Below, in pieces: positions 1 to 7,432 of a DNA stretch of 64,000 bases. Both the position numbers and the translations under genes were made by a program. The first letter of the stretch is position 1. Each line of letters opens with the position of its first letter. The stretch lies in IMG/VR virus record IMGVR_UViG_3300009159_000064, positions 1 to 64,000 of that record; one strand, given 5' to 3'. This stretch comes from a virus. The notes under the pieces are model-generated. The model ran no database searches and was not told where the DNA came from. It was given only the letters and a program-made list of their open reading frames with translations.

Positions 1-159
1 ATTTGTGCCATCAACATTAGAAACATATAGGGCATTAATTTTATAAACTTGACCACTAGCTCCAGAGTTAGTAACAATGGCAGTAGCCGAAGTTGTTACA
101 GCAAGAACCGCTGTTTTGCCTGTGATTGTTGTTACGTTAACTATATTTGGTGCTGCCAT
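1..159 (-). CDS. Structural protein, N-terminal fragment (runs off left edge)
   Basis: The first 53 codons of a minus-strand gene are visible, beginning MAAPNIVNVTTITGKTAVLA and continuing off the window. The segment is rich in T, V, A and S and reads like the beta-rich N-terminus of a phage structural or tail-fibre protein. It lies 9 bases downstream of the fibre-like gene that precedes it in transcription, so it is probably the next gene of the same tail-fibre operon. Start chosen at the ATG behind an AAGGAAAAATT ribosome-binding site. Function cannot be fixed from this fragment. Confidence 0.7.
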   Translation of the reverse strand, partial: MAAPNIVNVTTITGKTAVLAVTTSATAIVTNSGASGQVYKINALYVSNVDGTN

Positions 160-168
160 AATTTTTCC

Positions 169-1263
169 TTAACCGCCAAAAACTATTGCCATTGCAATAG
201 ATTTTCCTGTTGATGCTTTTGTATTTAATTGTGTCTGAATTGCGCTGGAAACTCCGTCAAGGTAGCCAATCTCGGTATCGGACACATTCGCTACCACTGC
301 TTGATAAACCGTTGGTGTAGCCCACGCAAGACCTGTTGCAGTACTAGAGTTTGCCGTGAGAACAGTTCCGTTTGAACCAACAGCCAATCTTGAAATAGTG
401 TTATCTGCAGTGCCAACAACAACATCACCTTTTGCATCATATGTATTCAAAACAGCATTTAATGGAGCAACACCAACTTCAATCCAGTTTGTTCCGTAGT
501 AAATGTAAGTACCACCAGTATCTGAATCAAACCAAATTTGTCCAGCGATTGGGCTTGTCGGAGCAGAAGATTGAACTTGAGCAACCATTGCGCTTGCACC
601 CAACTCAATCCATTGAGAATCGTAGTAAGTAAAAGATTGTGCGGTATCTGAATCAAACCACATATTTCCTTCTGCAGGAGATGCTGGTGGTGAAGAACTT
701 ACGGTTACAGAAGTAATTCCTGCCCCAGCACCAATTTCAATCCACTGAGAGTCATAATAGACAAATGTTTTTGCTGTATCTTCATCAAACCATATTTGCC
801 CAGACTGTGGTGATGCAGGGGCGTTTGCGGAAACAGTCGCCCCACCAATAATTGTTGCGTTAACCCACTGTGATCCATTCCATTTTAAAAATTGACCAAC
901 AGATGCACTTGCGATTGTTACATCTGAAAGGTCATCAATTGAACCAACTGTGCTTGCTACTCCAGGGACAAATTTAGTTCCATTAAATTTAAGAACTTGA
1001 CTAACTGATGCACTTGTAGGATCTATCTCAACACCGTTTACATACAAACCTTGTGCTTTGAAGGTATCGTCAGTCTTTAATATGTCTGCTGAAACTCTGT
1101 AAAGGTTGGTATCACCAACTACAGCACCAGAACCCCAAAGTAATTTACCGCCAGCTTCTAGGACTAAACGTGATTCAGTTTCAGCGTTAACACCAATTTC
1201 TACAGCAGAGGACGCTGCAGAAGCAAACTTTCTGGCTTTAATTTTTTCTAAAAATGTTGTCAT
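169..1263 (-). CDS. Tail-fibre-like protein with three tandem W-rich repeats
   Basis: A 364-residue virion protein. Its middle carries three tandem copies of a module of about 40 residues whose shared core is PASP..G.IWFD.DT...YY.SQWIE.G; a related copy is found in the neighbouring fibre gene and in the structural gene at 63142-63783. Such Gly/Trp/Tyr repeats are typical of phage fibre or adhesin proteins and may bind surface sugars, but no catalytic motif is visible. The C-terminus (roughly residues 270-360) has the GDVVVGTADNTISRLAVG type of segment often seen in fibres. It is second in the fibre group 3691-1; a GAGG Shine-Dalgarno precedes the ATG. Host-range function is inferred from family resemblance only. 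Confidence 0.8.
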   Translation of the reverse strand: MTTFLEKIKARKFASAASSAVEIGVNAETESRLVLEAGGKLLWGSGAVVGDTNLYRVSADILKTDDTFKAQGLYVNGVEIDPTSASVSQVLKFNGTKFVPGVASTVGSIDDLSDVTIASASVGQFLKWNGSQWVNATIIGGATVSANAPASPQSGQIWFDEDTAKTFVYYDSQWIEIGAGAGITSVTVSSSPPASPAEGNMWFDSDTAQSFTYYDSQWIELGASAMVAQVQSSAPTSPIAGQIWFDSDTGGTYIYYGTNWIEVGVAPLNAVLNTYDAKGDVVVGTADNTISRLAVGSNGTVLTANSSTATGLAWATPTVYQAVVANVSDTEIGYLDGVSSAIQTQLNTKASTGKSIAMAIVFGG

Positions 1264-1319
1264 TGGGCCTCAACCCTCGTCTATGTTCTAAACAACCCCT
1301 CAAGATTGTTTATATTTAC

Positions 1320-2576
1320 TTAACCTATTACTACGACTCTGTATTGATTAGTTGTTGGTGCTACGGCAAATCTAAGCGTTACTGTATTTGAGCCAGTAAC
1401 TTCCATATCTGGAATGACCATGATAGTACTAGACACTTCGTACACGCTTACGTGTACATCTTGAGTACCTAGACTGTGTGTAATCGTATAATCAACAGCA
1501 GAGCCATCTCCAAATGTTGTTGCATAGCGGGTCATGAACCCTAAGTTTGTTTTTGCTCCAGCAGCAGTACTTGCTCCAGTACCACCATCTGCAACAGCAA
1601 CATCAGTGCCATTCCAGATACCAGTAGTAATTGTACCAAGTGTTGTAATGCTAGATTGACCTACATACGTTGAGGCAATATCAACATCATTAGCATTTAC
1701 GGTGATTCGCCCAGCGGTACCGATTACATCAATAGTGTTGCCAGACTTAGTAAGACCAGCTCCAGCAGTGATTTGTCCAGCTCCAGAGAATTGTACAAAA
1801 GTTAAGGAAGTAGACCCAAGTGTTATTGTGTCATTAGTTGTAAGGACAAAACCACTATCGGCGTTAACTGTACCTTCGGAAACAAAGGTAAACATGCCAG
1901 TTGTTACTTCTGCAGAAATATCAGCGTCACTAGAACGTGACCAAGCACCCGCTGCTACATCATAAATACCGTTAGCTGAAGATGTGCTTTGGTCTTTAAC
2001 AAGAATGCGGTCACCTGCGATTACGCTGATTCCGTCAATTGTCTGAGTTCCTGATAAAGTGATGTTTGCAGTTGTAGCAACACGAACAGATGCTTTAACA
2101 TCCAATCCAGAGCGAGCGGCGTCAACATACGCTTTAGTTGCGGCGTCTTGAGCGCTGGTAGGGTCAGCAAGACCAGTTATTTTTTGACTATTGAATGCAA
2201 AAGACGATACAGGGCTAGCTAGTTTTTCAAAAGCAATAGCTGCAGCTGCATTAATATCTACGTTAGTGATTGTTCCATCAAGAATTTTGTCACTAGTTAC
2301 AGCACCAGTAGTAATATCTCCTGCTACTATGCTGTTAGATAGGTTTAGTTTACTGTAGGCAATTGCGGCTGCAGCATCTATATCCGCATTAACAAATGTT
2401 CCCGAAACTGTCTTCCAGGCAGTGCCATTCCAAACGTAAATTCGCTTATCTCCAACGGTAGAGTTGAAGTATATTTGTCCTTCTACAGGAGATGAGGGTG
2501 CACTTGCTAATGCTTGAATTTTCGCATTTTGCAGTTCGTTTTTGTTAAGGTTTACATTATTTAAAAACTTAGGCAT
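1320..2576 (-). CDS. Tail-fibre protein
   Basis: A 418-residue protein with several hallmarks of phage tail fibres: an N-terminal SSPVEGQIYFN..YVWNGTAWK module, a KITGLADPTSAQDAATKAYV segment in the middle, VADGGTGASTAAGAKTNLGF near residue 330, and a C-terminal beta domain containing ITHSLGTQDVHVSVYE. The same C-terminal pattern (W/D..ITHNLG) ends the next protein upstream, so the two fibres may share a receptor-binding or trimerisation tip. Start ATG has AAGGATGTACA before it. It belongs to a four-gene fibre group transcribed leftward from about 3.8 kb. Role in host recognition is inferred. Confidence 0.85.
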   Translation of the reverse strand: MPKFLNNVNLNKNELQNAKIQALASAPSSPVEGQIYFNSTVGDKRIYVWNGTAWKTVSGTFVNADIDAAAAIAYSKLNLSNSIVAGDITTGAVTSDKILDGTITNVDINAAAAIAFEKLASPVSSFAFNSQKITGLADPTSAQDAATKAYVDAARSGLDVKASVRVATTANITLSGTQTIDGISVIAGDRILVKDQSTSSANGIYDVAAGAWSRSSDADISAEVTTGMFTFVSEGTVNADSGFVLTTNDTITLGSTSLTFVQFSGAGQITAGAGLTKSGNTIDVIGTAGRITVNANDVDIASTYVGQSSITTLGTITTGIWNGTDVAVADGGTGASTAAGAKTNLGFMTRYATTFGDGSAVDYTITHSLGTQDVHVSVYEVSSTIMVIPDMEVTGSNTVTLRFAVAPTTNQYRVVVIG

Positions 2577-2585
2577 TGTACATCC

Positions 2586-2984
2586 TTATGACAGATAGGC
2601 CGAGCCACTAAAGGCCGCAGCAAAGTTTACCATTAATGAGTTAAGGCTGAGATAGGTGACATCACCAAGACAAGTGCTTCCACCACTATCTACAACAGCT
2701 ACACCTGCTGGGTAATACCCTAAGTTGTGAGTAATTGTCCATGTTGTTGACGCTGCTGACTGTGTATGTTGGTAATAAGTTACTTGTCCAACTGGAAAAG
2801 TAAAGTTAAGAGTTTGTGTTGGAGAAGTACCCGTAATTGATACCGCTAATGGTCCAGCGCTTACAGTTCCAACAGTTAATGCATTTGGTGGACCAGCAGC
2901 TCCTGGATCAGTAACTTGAATAACATCAGTACTTTTTTGAGTTACCGATACAGTTTTGCGCTTCCTAACAACTTCTACGGTCAT
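2586..2984 (-). CDS. Small tail-fibre/tip protein
   Basis: A 132-residue protein. The N-terminal half is basic (VRKRKTVSVTQKSTDVIQVT) followed by a Gly/Pro-containing stretch (DPGAAGPPNAL). The C-terminal ~60 residues (HTQSAASTTWTITHNLGYYP ... VNFAAAFSGSAYL) match the common phage fibre tip pattern in which 'W.I.HNLG..P' begins a compact beta domain. It overlaps the upstream gene by four bases (ATGA-type junction), so the two are translated together. Likely a fibre tip or an adaptor between fibre and baseplate; which one cannot be told. Confidence 0.7.
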   Translation of the reverse strand: MTVEVVRKRKTVSVTQKSTDVIQVTDPGAAGPPNALTVGTVSAGPLAVSITGTSPTQTLNFTFPVGQVTYYQHTQSAASTTWTITHNLGYYPAGVAVVDSGGSTCLGDVTYLSLNSLMVNFAAAFSGSAYLS

Positions 2985-3691
2985 ACTGGTTCCGTAGATG
3001 TAGCTGCTTCAACAATAAGCGCTCCTTTGACTAACTGATCCCAATCTCCTACAGAATCTTGGACAAAAATGTCATAAGTGTATGTTCCTGCAGCAATATC
3101 GTTTTTGTTAGATATGTGCAATTCTAAAGTAGCCCCACTGCTTGGAGCAAGATATCCACGCTTATTGGCTGGAGTTAGGGCAATGATAGTATTTTCTGCA
3201 GGAACAGACGCATACCATCTTAAATCTAGTACTGTGGTTCCAGCAGAGTTCTTTGCTTGCATGAATGCGCTTTGAATCGCCAGAAGAGCACTTTCTTCGT
3301 CACGCCACGTAAATACACGGCGGAAATCAGTTCGTTGTGTATAGCGTAATTCCATAGCGTCGTCATCCTCCGATGGGGTAACAGATGTATAACTAGATAC
3401 GTTAATTGTGCCTTTAGCAATAGGTTGATAAAGTTCATCAACTGTTGCCCATACATCATACGCCAAATTACCTTCAGGCAAATCAATAGTCTCGTCGGCG
3501 TTTAAAGAAAGCCTGACGTTATTGTTTCCCATTACTTCTGCATTTATTTCTTTTTTGTAATTGGAAGTTACCTGTACATAAGCGTTTGGATCAGTTGCCC
3601 CAACACGCCAGTGAGTTCGTCGGCTCTTTACACATATTTGCCTATTCCATGGAAGACCTCTAATCAAGTCATAATTGATTACAGTCACCAT
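2981..3691 (-). CDS. Putative fibre/baseplate-attached structural protein
   Basis: A 236-residue protein beginning MVTVINYDLIRGLPWNRQIC. I place the start at 3691 rather than at an upstream in-frame codon, because the preceding small zinc-ribbon gene ends with TAA overlapping this ATG by one base (TAATG). The sequence looks like two or three immunoglobulin-like beta repeats (SLNADETIDLPEG, LELHISNKNDIAAGTYTYDI), the kind of architecture found in upper-baseplate or fibre-anchor proteins. No catalytic motif is seen. Position directly ahead of three fibre genes supports a role in building the fibre. Confidence 0.6.
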   Translation of the reverse strand: MVTVINYDLIRGLPWNRQICVKSRRTHWRVGATDPNAYVQVTSNYKKEINAEVMGNNNVRLSLNADETIDLPEGNLAYDVWATVDELYQPIAKGTINVSSYTSVTPSEDDDAMELRYTQRTDFRRVFTWRDEESALLAIQSAFMQAKNSAGTTVLDLRWYASVPAENTIIALTPANKRGYLAPSSGATLELHISNKNDIAAGTYTYDIFVQDSVGDWDQLVKGALIVEAATSTEPV

Positions 3692-3819
3692 TAGTAAACT
3701 CCCTCGCAACAGGCATCTCGGCTACCGCAGTTTGGACAGCGGTAGTGAGCGTGCTCAGGGTTCATTCGTACTCCGCAGTGTATGCACTGCTCGCTGCAAT
3801 CTCTAGTAGGCGTGTCCAC
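3691..3819 (-). CDS. Small zinc-ribbon protein (GTG start)
   Basis: A 42-residue protein with CSEQCIHCG and CPNCGSRDACC, i.e. two CxxC knuckles spaced like a zinc ribbon. It starts at GTG with no Shine-Dalgarno; instead the -10-like box TAAACT lies exactly six bases upstream, suggesting a leaderless mRNA. Its stop overlaps the next start (TAATG), so it is the first gene of the fibre operon. An upstream ATG is unusable because the next codon is TAG. Function unknown; small zinc ribbons of this sort are common beside phage tail genes. Confidence 0.7.
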   Translation of the reverse strand: MDTPTRDCSEQCIHCGVRMNPEHAHYRCPNCGSRDACCEGVY

Positions 3820-3825
3820 CTACAT

Positions 3826-3831
3826 AGTTTA
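3826..3831 (-). promoter_or_regulatory. -10 box TAAACT for leaderless fibre operon
   Basis: On the minus strand AGAG-TAAACT is followed by exactly six bases and then the GTG of the zinc-ribbon gene. The same arrangement recurs at ten gene starts in the window. No clear -35 is visible. Confidence 0.55.
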
Positions 3832-3833
3832 CT

Positions 3834-4097
3834 CTATTTATTAGGGTACAAGATTGCGTGAGGTACACGATGGCGTATATTACTTTCCATATAAGTGTTG
3901 CCCTCTTCCCATGCCTCATCGCTGTCAAACAACCTGAGAACATGTACGCAAGGATCGTGCCCTTCATTAAACTCAAATTCTTCGTCTACGGTTAGAGGAA
4001 CACCATCATGGGTTTCACAGGTTGTGTATAAACACCATTTGTGATCTATTCCATACTCTAACCATGTATCAAAGTCCATCTCTTTTTTCTTAACCAC
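3834..4097 (-). CDS. Hypothetical acidic protein
   Basis: An 87-residue protein, VVKKKEMDFDTWLEYGIDHK at the N-terminus, then acidic and aromatic (DEEFEFNEGHDPCVHVLRLF). I chose the GTG start because GGAG lies seven bases upstream, whereas the internal ATG (MDFDTW) has only AAAGAG. The Shine-Dalgarno overlaps the stop of the preceding small gene, so both are one transcript. No family recognised. Confidence 0.65.
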   Translation of the reverse strand: MVKKKEMDFDTWLEYGIDHKWCLYTTCETHDGVPLTVDEEFEFNEGHDPCVHVLRLFDSDEAWEEGNTYMESNIRHRVPHAILYPNK

Positions 4098-4107
4098 TTT
4101 TTGTCTC

Positions 4108-4263
4108 CTAGGATACTTGTAATGTGACTTCGTATATTCCATAACTAGTTTGATCAATAGACAATACAGATATACGACGATAACCCTGCGCTTGAGCCAT
4201 CTTAATAGCCTGGTCCCTAGCATCGTGCATCGCTGGAGTATTGATTGTATAAGTTGATACCAC
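4108..4263 (-). CDS. Hypothetical small protein
   Basis: A 51-residue protein starting at GTG (VVSTYTINTPAMHDARDQAI) with GAGG seven bases upstream. The predicted shape is beta-strand, one helix (HDARDQAIKMAQAQGYRR), then two strands (ISVLSI, YGIYEVTLQV), a small alpha/beta fold. Its TAG merges with the Shine-Dalgarno of the next gene (TAGGAG). It was missed if only ATG starts are considered. No family recognised. Confidence 0.65.
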   Translation of the reverse strand: MVSTYTINTPAMHDARDQAIKMAQAQGYRRISVLSIDQTSYGIYEVTLQVS

Positions 4264-4312
4264 AAGTTATCCTCTGAGTCTAGTCGTGTCAATCATTTAA
4301 AGTTCTGTAATG

Positions 4313-4465
4313 TCAATCATTTTTATAAAATTTAGGTATTTTTTTGTGAGTTTGTCTGTCTTCGTGTTCTCTTCTGTTTCTTTTACCAACATGAGTGTAA
4401 GAAATTTCGTCATCATCCAATTCCTCAGAATAGGAGAATTGATTACTTAGTTTGTTTTTGTTCAT
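4313..4465 (-). CDS. Hypothetical small charged protein
   Basis: A 50-residue protein, MNKNKLSNQFSYSEELDDDE followed by a very basic C-terminal half (VGKRNRREHEDRQTHKKIPK). Start overlaps the end of the upstream gene by 23 bases. Charged and probably disordered; function unknown. Confidence 0.55.
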   Translation of the reverse strand: MNKNKLSNQFSYSEELDDDEISYTHVGKRNRREHEDRQTHKKIPKFYKND

Positions 4466-4592
4466 CTTTAGGTAGGTACCCTAATATTGTCCACAATTTA
4501 ATTTCTTTGTCAGAAAGTTTGTCAGACAATCTTGCCATAGAGTCTTTTATTCTTTGTTTTCCATAATTACCAAGTCCGTGTTGTTTTGTCAT
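4443..4592 (-). CDS. Hypothetical small protein (leaderless)
   Basis: A 49-residue helical protein, MTKQHGLGNYGKQRIKDSMA then RLSDKLSDKEIKLWTILGYL. No ribosome-binding site is present, but TACACT lies exactly six bases before the ATG, matching the leaderless promoter pattern of neighbouring genes. Function unknown. Confidence 0.55.
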   Translation of the reverse strand: MTKQHGLGNYGKQRIKDSMARLSDKLSDKEIKLWTILGYLPKDEQKQTK

Positions 4593-4598
4593 TTTATT

Positions 4599-4604
4599 AG
4601 TGTA
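4599..4604 (-). promoter_or_regulatory. -10 box TACACT, six bases before an ATG
   Basis: Minus-strand TACACT-AATAAA-ATG. One of ten N6-spaced boxes. Its hexamer deviates by one base from TATACT. Confidence 0.45.
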
Positions 4605-4610
4605 GTACAT

Positions 4611-6188
4611 CTACTCAAAGCCAGGAAGTTTTGTTTGTTCTGGGCCTTTGTACCTCGTTGGATCGTTTTCTTTATAAAATTTATGTGCATCCAAACCTGC
4701 CTTACCCAATCCCAAATCATTTAATGTTTTACGAACATGAGCGTGGTTGTCGTACATATGGCCAAGAAGTAAGGTATTAGCAATGTGTCGTGCTTCTGGC
4801 GTATTTTCGCTTATTGCGCTCCGCCTACGTGGGTTTTTTTGGGTATGCTTGTTATACAAAGATTCACGAGAAGGAACTTGATTTAGGTCATCTATTCTTG
4901 GGTTTGCAGCTGTATGTGCTGCCATCGCTGCATACAGAGCCTTAGATGTGTTATTAGCAAAACCAGAAAATGTAGTTGAATAACCATAATTAGAAAATGA
5001 TTTATCAGTTTTTCCTTGTTCAAGAAGTTCCCTAGACACATCTTTTTGAATATTATGTGCAAAAGCAAAACCGTCAGCAACTCCTTCCTGCGCAGGGTCT
5101 GGTCTTCCAGAAACCAAACGATTTTTAACCCAAGTACGTGAACTTCTCTGATTATACGGATCACCTAGATTGGGGTCAAAATGATGACCTAGTTCATGGA
5201 CTAAAGTTTCTTCGTCAATACCGTCTTTTCCTCTTTTAAGAATAACACGTGCTGGTATAACTTCTTCCTGTGAACCTTCGTGCCCTACTATTTTATGACG
5301 AGTATGAAATATTCTTATAGACTCACCATTCTCTTTGTTGCCATCATACACTTCGTGTTTTTTGACTACGATATCTGGATCTGTAACATCTTTTCCAGAA
5401 CCAGGCCAAACATTGAAATGGTGTCCTGGTGGTAATACTGTTTCCCCTCCATATTTGTGCTTACCGTAGCCAGCCCTAAAGTCGGGAATATCATCTGTTT
5501 TAAGATAGGGACTTTTATCAAAAGCACTTCCATCTGGTGTAACAATATCTGCAATTTTAAAAACACCATCTGCAACATAGTGCTGGGAATCCCAGTAAAC
5601 ATCTTTAACCTGTTCTGCTAGTTCAGGGTTTGGAATAGGCTGTAACTTTAAGCCTGTACGAACAGTCCTAACTTGTTCGGGCACTTCTACTTTTTCATAT
5701 GATTCTTGATATGGAAGTCTAATCTTACTCCCGCTTATGTGCCCACGAGTCATGTTTGTATTTGCAATACCTAATACGGGTTTTGGAACAAGGTGTTTTT
5801 CTATTTCGTAAGTAGAAAGGTTTGAGTTGTCTAAAGCATCTGTATAAGCATCTATTGCTTTATTTGTTGCTCGTTTTGAAAGTGGTTTTCCTGCTGACCT
5901 TGCATCTGCAGACATTGAAAGTCCAGCTCTTACAGCATATTTTTCTGGGTCAGCCATTCCAAGACCTTTTGTAATTGCTTGCATACGCCGTTCATGCGGC
6001 ACTAGAGGATCATTTTTTGCTCCAGTTCCCGTTTCTGGACTAAAGAGCATTCCTTGGGTTGGTGTTGAAGTTTCCCCAGATACCTTTGTAACTTTAAAAG
6101 GTTCGTTAGGTGTAGACATCACGTAGGACGTCATGTTTCCTTCTTCGCCAACCCAATGAGTATTTTTAAACTGAGGTCCTAAAGCCAT
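4611..6188 (-). CDS. Putative zinc metallopeptidase (HELGH)
   Basis: A 525-residue protein. Residues 331-335 read HELGH inside ETLVHELGHHFDP, a zincin HExxH motif, and about 33 residues later comes QEGVADGFAFAHN (E368), placed where a gluzincin-type third zinc ligand would be. This supports a metal-dependent peptidase fold, though the substrate is unknown. N- and C-terminal regions are polar and look flexible; the C-terminus ends QTKLPGFE. The N-terminal LGPQF also appears in the plus-strand gene at 7256. The ATG is preceded at six bases by TATACT and has no Shine-Dalgarno. Possibilities include a virion-carried, injected protease or a maturation enzyme; it lies between fibre genes and the plus-strand accessory block, which favours a virion or host-interaction role. 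Confidence 0.65.
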   Translation of the reverse strand: MALGPQFKNTHWVGEEGNMTSYVMSTPNEPFKVTKVSGETSTPTQGMLFSPETGTGAKNDPLVPHERRMQAITKGLGMADPEKYAVRAGLSMSADARSAGKPLSKRATNKAIDAYTDALDNSNLSTYEIEKHLVPKPVLGIANTNMTRGHISGSKIRLPYQESYEKVEVPEQVRTVRTGLKLQPIPNPELAEQVKDVYWDSQHYVADGVFKIADIVTPDGSAFDKSPYLKTDDIPDFRAGYGKHKYGGETVLPPGHHFNVWPGSGKDVTDPDIVVKKHEVYDGNKENGESIRIFHTRHKIVGHEGSQEEVIPARVILKRGKDGIDEETLVHELGHHFDPNLGDPYNQRSSRTWVKNRLVSGRPDPAQEGVADGFAFAHNIQKDVSRELLEQGKTDKSFSNYGYSTTFSGFANNTSKALYAAMAAHTAANPRIDDLNQVPSRESLYNKHTQKNPRRRSAISENTPEARHIANTLLLGHMYDNHAHVRKTLNDLGLGKAGLDAHKFYKENDPTRYKGPEQTKLPGFE

Positions 6189-6194
6189 TCAACA

Positions 6195-6200
6195 AGTATA
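6195..6200 (-). promoter_or_regulatory. -10 box TATACT for the metallopeptidase gene
   Basis: Minus strand TATACT-TGTTGA-ATG, six-base spacing, no Shine-Dalgarno. A strong -10 match. Confidence 0.6.
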
Positions 6201-6211
6201 AACTATTTTTA

Positions 6212-6385
6212 CTAACCGCCATTAGAATAAAAACCTTTACCAACAAGGTTTACTGCTGGGGCAAAGTAAACTGGTTTAAGTTTTTCCCTACATTCTAAGC
6301 AGTGAATTACATGTTGATCTTCTTTTATGTTGCGTTCTTCTTCATGAACATGGTTATTAGGGCATTTATATTGATAAGTAGGCAT
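6212..6385 (-). CDS. FmdB-like small zinc-ribbon protein
   Basis: A 57-residue protein beginning MPTYQYKCPNNHVHEEERNI, the signature opening of FmdB-type regulatory/zinc-ribbon proteins (MPxYxYxCxxCG), followed by the second knuckle CLEC. The first knuckle is CPNNH, so a histidine may replace one cysteine. I start it at MPTYQY, six bases after the TATACT box, not at an upstream in-frame ATG. Proteins of this type are common in phages; precise role unknown. Confidence 0.75.
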   Translation of the reverse strand: MPTYQYKCPNNHVHEEERNIKEDQHVIHCLECREKLKPVYFAPAVNLVGKGFYSNGG

Positions 6386-6391
6386 ATAACA

Positions 6392-6399
6392 AGTATACT
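6392..6399. promoter_or_regulatory. Palindromic AGTATACT shared by two divergent leaderless genes
   Basis: AGTATACT is its own reverse complement. Read on the plus strand TATACT (6394-6399) is six bases before the ATG at 6406; on the minus strand TATACT (6397-6392) is six bases before the ATG at 6385. On the plus strand TTGATA lies 17 bases upstream, a good -35. One box therefore appears to fire both ways. Confidence 0.65.
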
Positions 6400-6405
6400 G
6401 AGTAG

Positions 6406-6627
6406 ATGGCAACATCAAAGAAAAAAGAAACACCAGCAACTCTGGCAGCAGGCGGTGCTCCTCATCGCATATACAAAAAAGATGGAAAAGTTATTGTTGA
6501 CCACCTTGGTAAAACCAAAGGTAAGTACGACAAACTTAATTTGACTGATTTGGCTGGCGCTAAAACGGTTAAAGAAGGTGTTAAAGCAACTAAAGATTGG
6601 CATAAAAAGAACCCTCATAAAAAATAA
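6406..6627 (+). CDS. Hypothetical small basic protein
   Basis: A 73-residue, lysine-rich protein (MATSKKKETPATLAAGGAPH ... KATKDWHKKNPHKK). First gene of the only plus-strand block. TTGATA-17-TATACT followed by six bases and ATG gives a convincing leaderless promoter. Its TAA overlaps the next ATG (TAATGA). Unknown function; nucleic-acid binding is possible from charge alone. Confidence 0.65.
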   Translation: MATSKKKETPATLAAGGAPHRIYKKDGKVIVDHLGKTKGKYDKLNLTDLAGAKTVKEGVKATKDWHKKNPHKK

Positions 6628-7238
6628 TGAGTAAACACGTTGCGGATATCCCTAAACCATTTTATTGTCATGTACAAAACGAGTTTTTGTACAATTTTGA
6701 AAAAGGTTTTGGAGAATATACAGCTTGTTTAGTCTATGGCTTATCTGCAATCCCTAATAGAGCGTGGGGTTTGTCCCTACTTCTAGAAAACGGCGCTTTA
6801 GTACAACATGTGCCCATTCACGCACTTACTTTTCGTACACCTGCCATACACCACCACCCTCTTGACCACCTGCAAGTATGGAGTTGCTACGGACAAGACT
6901 TCACTACTCATGAATATAGCGCCCTTTCTGAATTAGCCGTGAAGGTATACATGAAAGAAGGGGTCTGGGAGACAGGTAGATACATGTTTACTGCTGCTCC
7001 TTACGGTGATATGTACTCATCAACACCTGATCAACACAAACATTTTAATTTTGTTCGCTTAGATTGTGGTCGTATAGGGTCTTGGCCTGGTAATCGTATG
7101 CTTATATTTGATGAATCTTTTGTCAAACTGACAGAAGAACGCCCAAAATATGTTACAAATACTAAAATTTGGCATCCAGAAGGCTTTGATGTGGCTAACC
7201 CGTTTGATAAAGTGATCTCTCCAGACACTTCTCTGTAA
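6627..7238 (+). CDS. Conserved-type phage protein of unknown function
   Basis: A 203-residue globular protein, rich in aromatic and His residues (PAIHHHPLDHLQVWSCYGQD, AAPYGDMYSSTPDQHKHFNF). Start overlaps the preceding stop by one base. The even mix of predicted strands and helices indicates a folded domain, but no catalytic motif or family is recognised. It shares the transcript of the small basic protein ahead of it. Confidence 0.7.
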   Translation: MSKHVADIPKPFYCHVQNEFLYNFEKGFGEYTACLVYGLSAIPNRAWGLSLLLENGALVQHVPIHALTFRTPAIHHHPLDHLQVWSCYGQDFTTHEYSALSELAVKVYMKEGVWETGRYMFTAAPYGDMYSSTPDQHKHFNFVRLDCGRIGSWPGNRMLIFDESFVKLTEERPKYVTNTKIWHPEGFDVANPFDKVISPDTSL

Positions 7239-7243
7239 TCATC

Positions 7244-7249
7244 TATACT
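7244..7249 (+). promoter_or_regulatory. -10 box TATACT before the 7256 gene
   Basis: TATACT-TAGATA-ATG, six-base spacing, in the 17-base gap after the previous stop. No Shine-Dalgarno precedes the ATG. Confidence 0.55.
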
Positions 7250-7255
7250 TAGATA

Positions 7256-7432
7256 ATGACTGACCCTAGACATCTTGGCCCTCAATTTCGTTGGAAAACT
7301 GACGAAAACCCTAAAGGTCACACTTATATAGATGATGAAGCCGTTGACATAGATGAAATCCACAAAAATGTAGGATTTGTTGAACGTGACCCCGCTTATT
7401 TACTAGAGAAGCATAAAGCAAGGAAGAAGTAA
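7256..7432 (+). CDS. Hypothetical small protein with LGPQF N-terminus
   Basis: A 58-residue protein, MTDPRHLGPQFRWKTDENPK then an acidic segment (YIDDEAVDIDEIHK). The LGPQF element near the N-terminus is shared with the metallopeptidase-like protein at 4611-6188. Its stop overlaps the next ATG by one base. Leaderless start behind TATACT. Function unknown. Confidence 0.6.
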   Translation: MTDPRHLGPQFRWKTDENPKGHTYIDDEAVDIDEIHKNVGFVERDPAYLLEKHKARKK

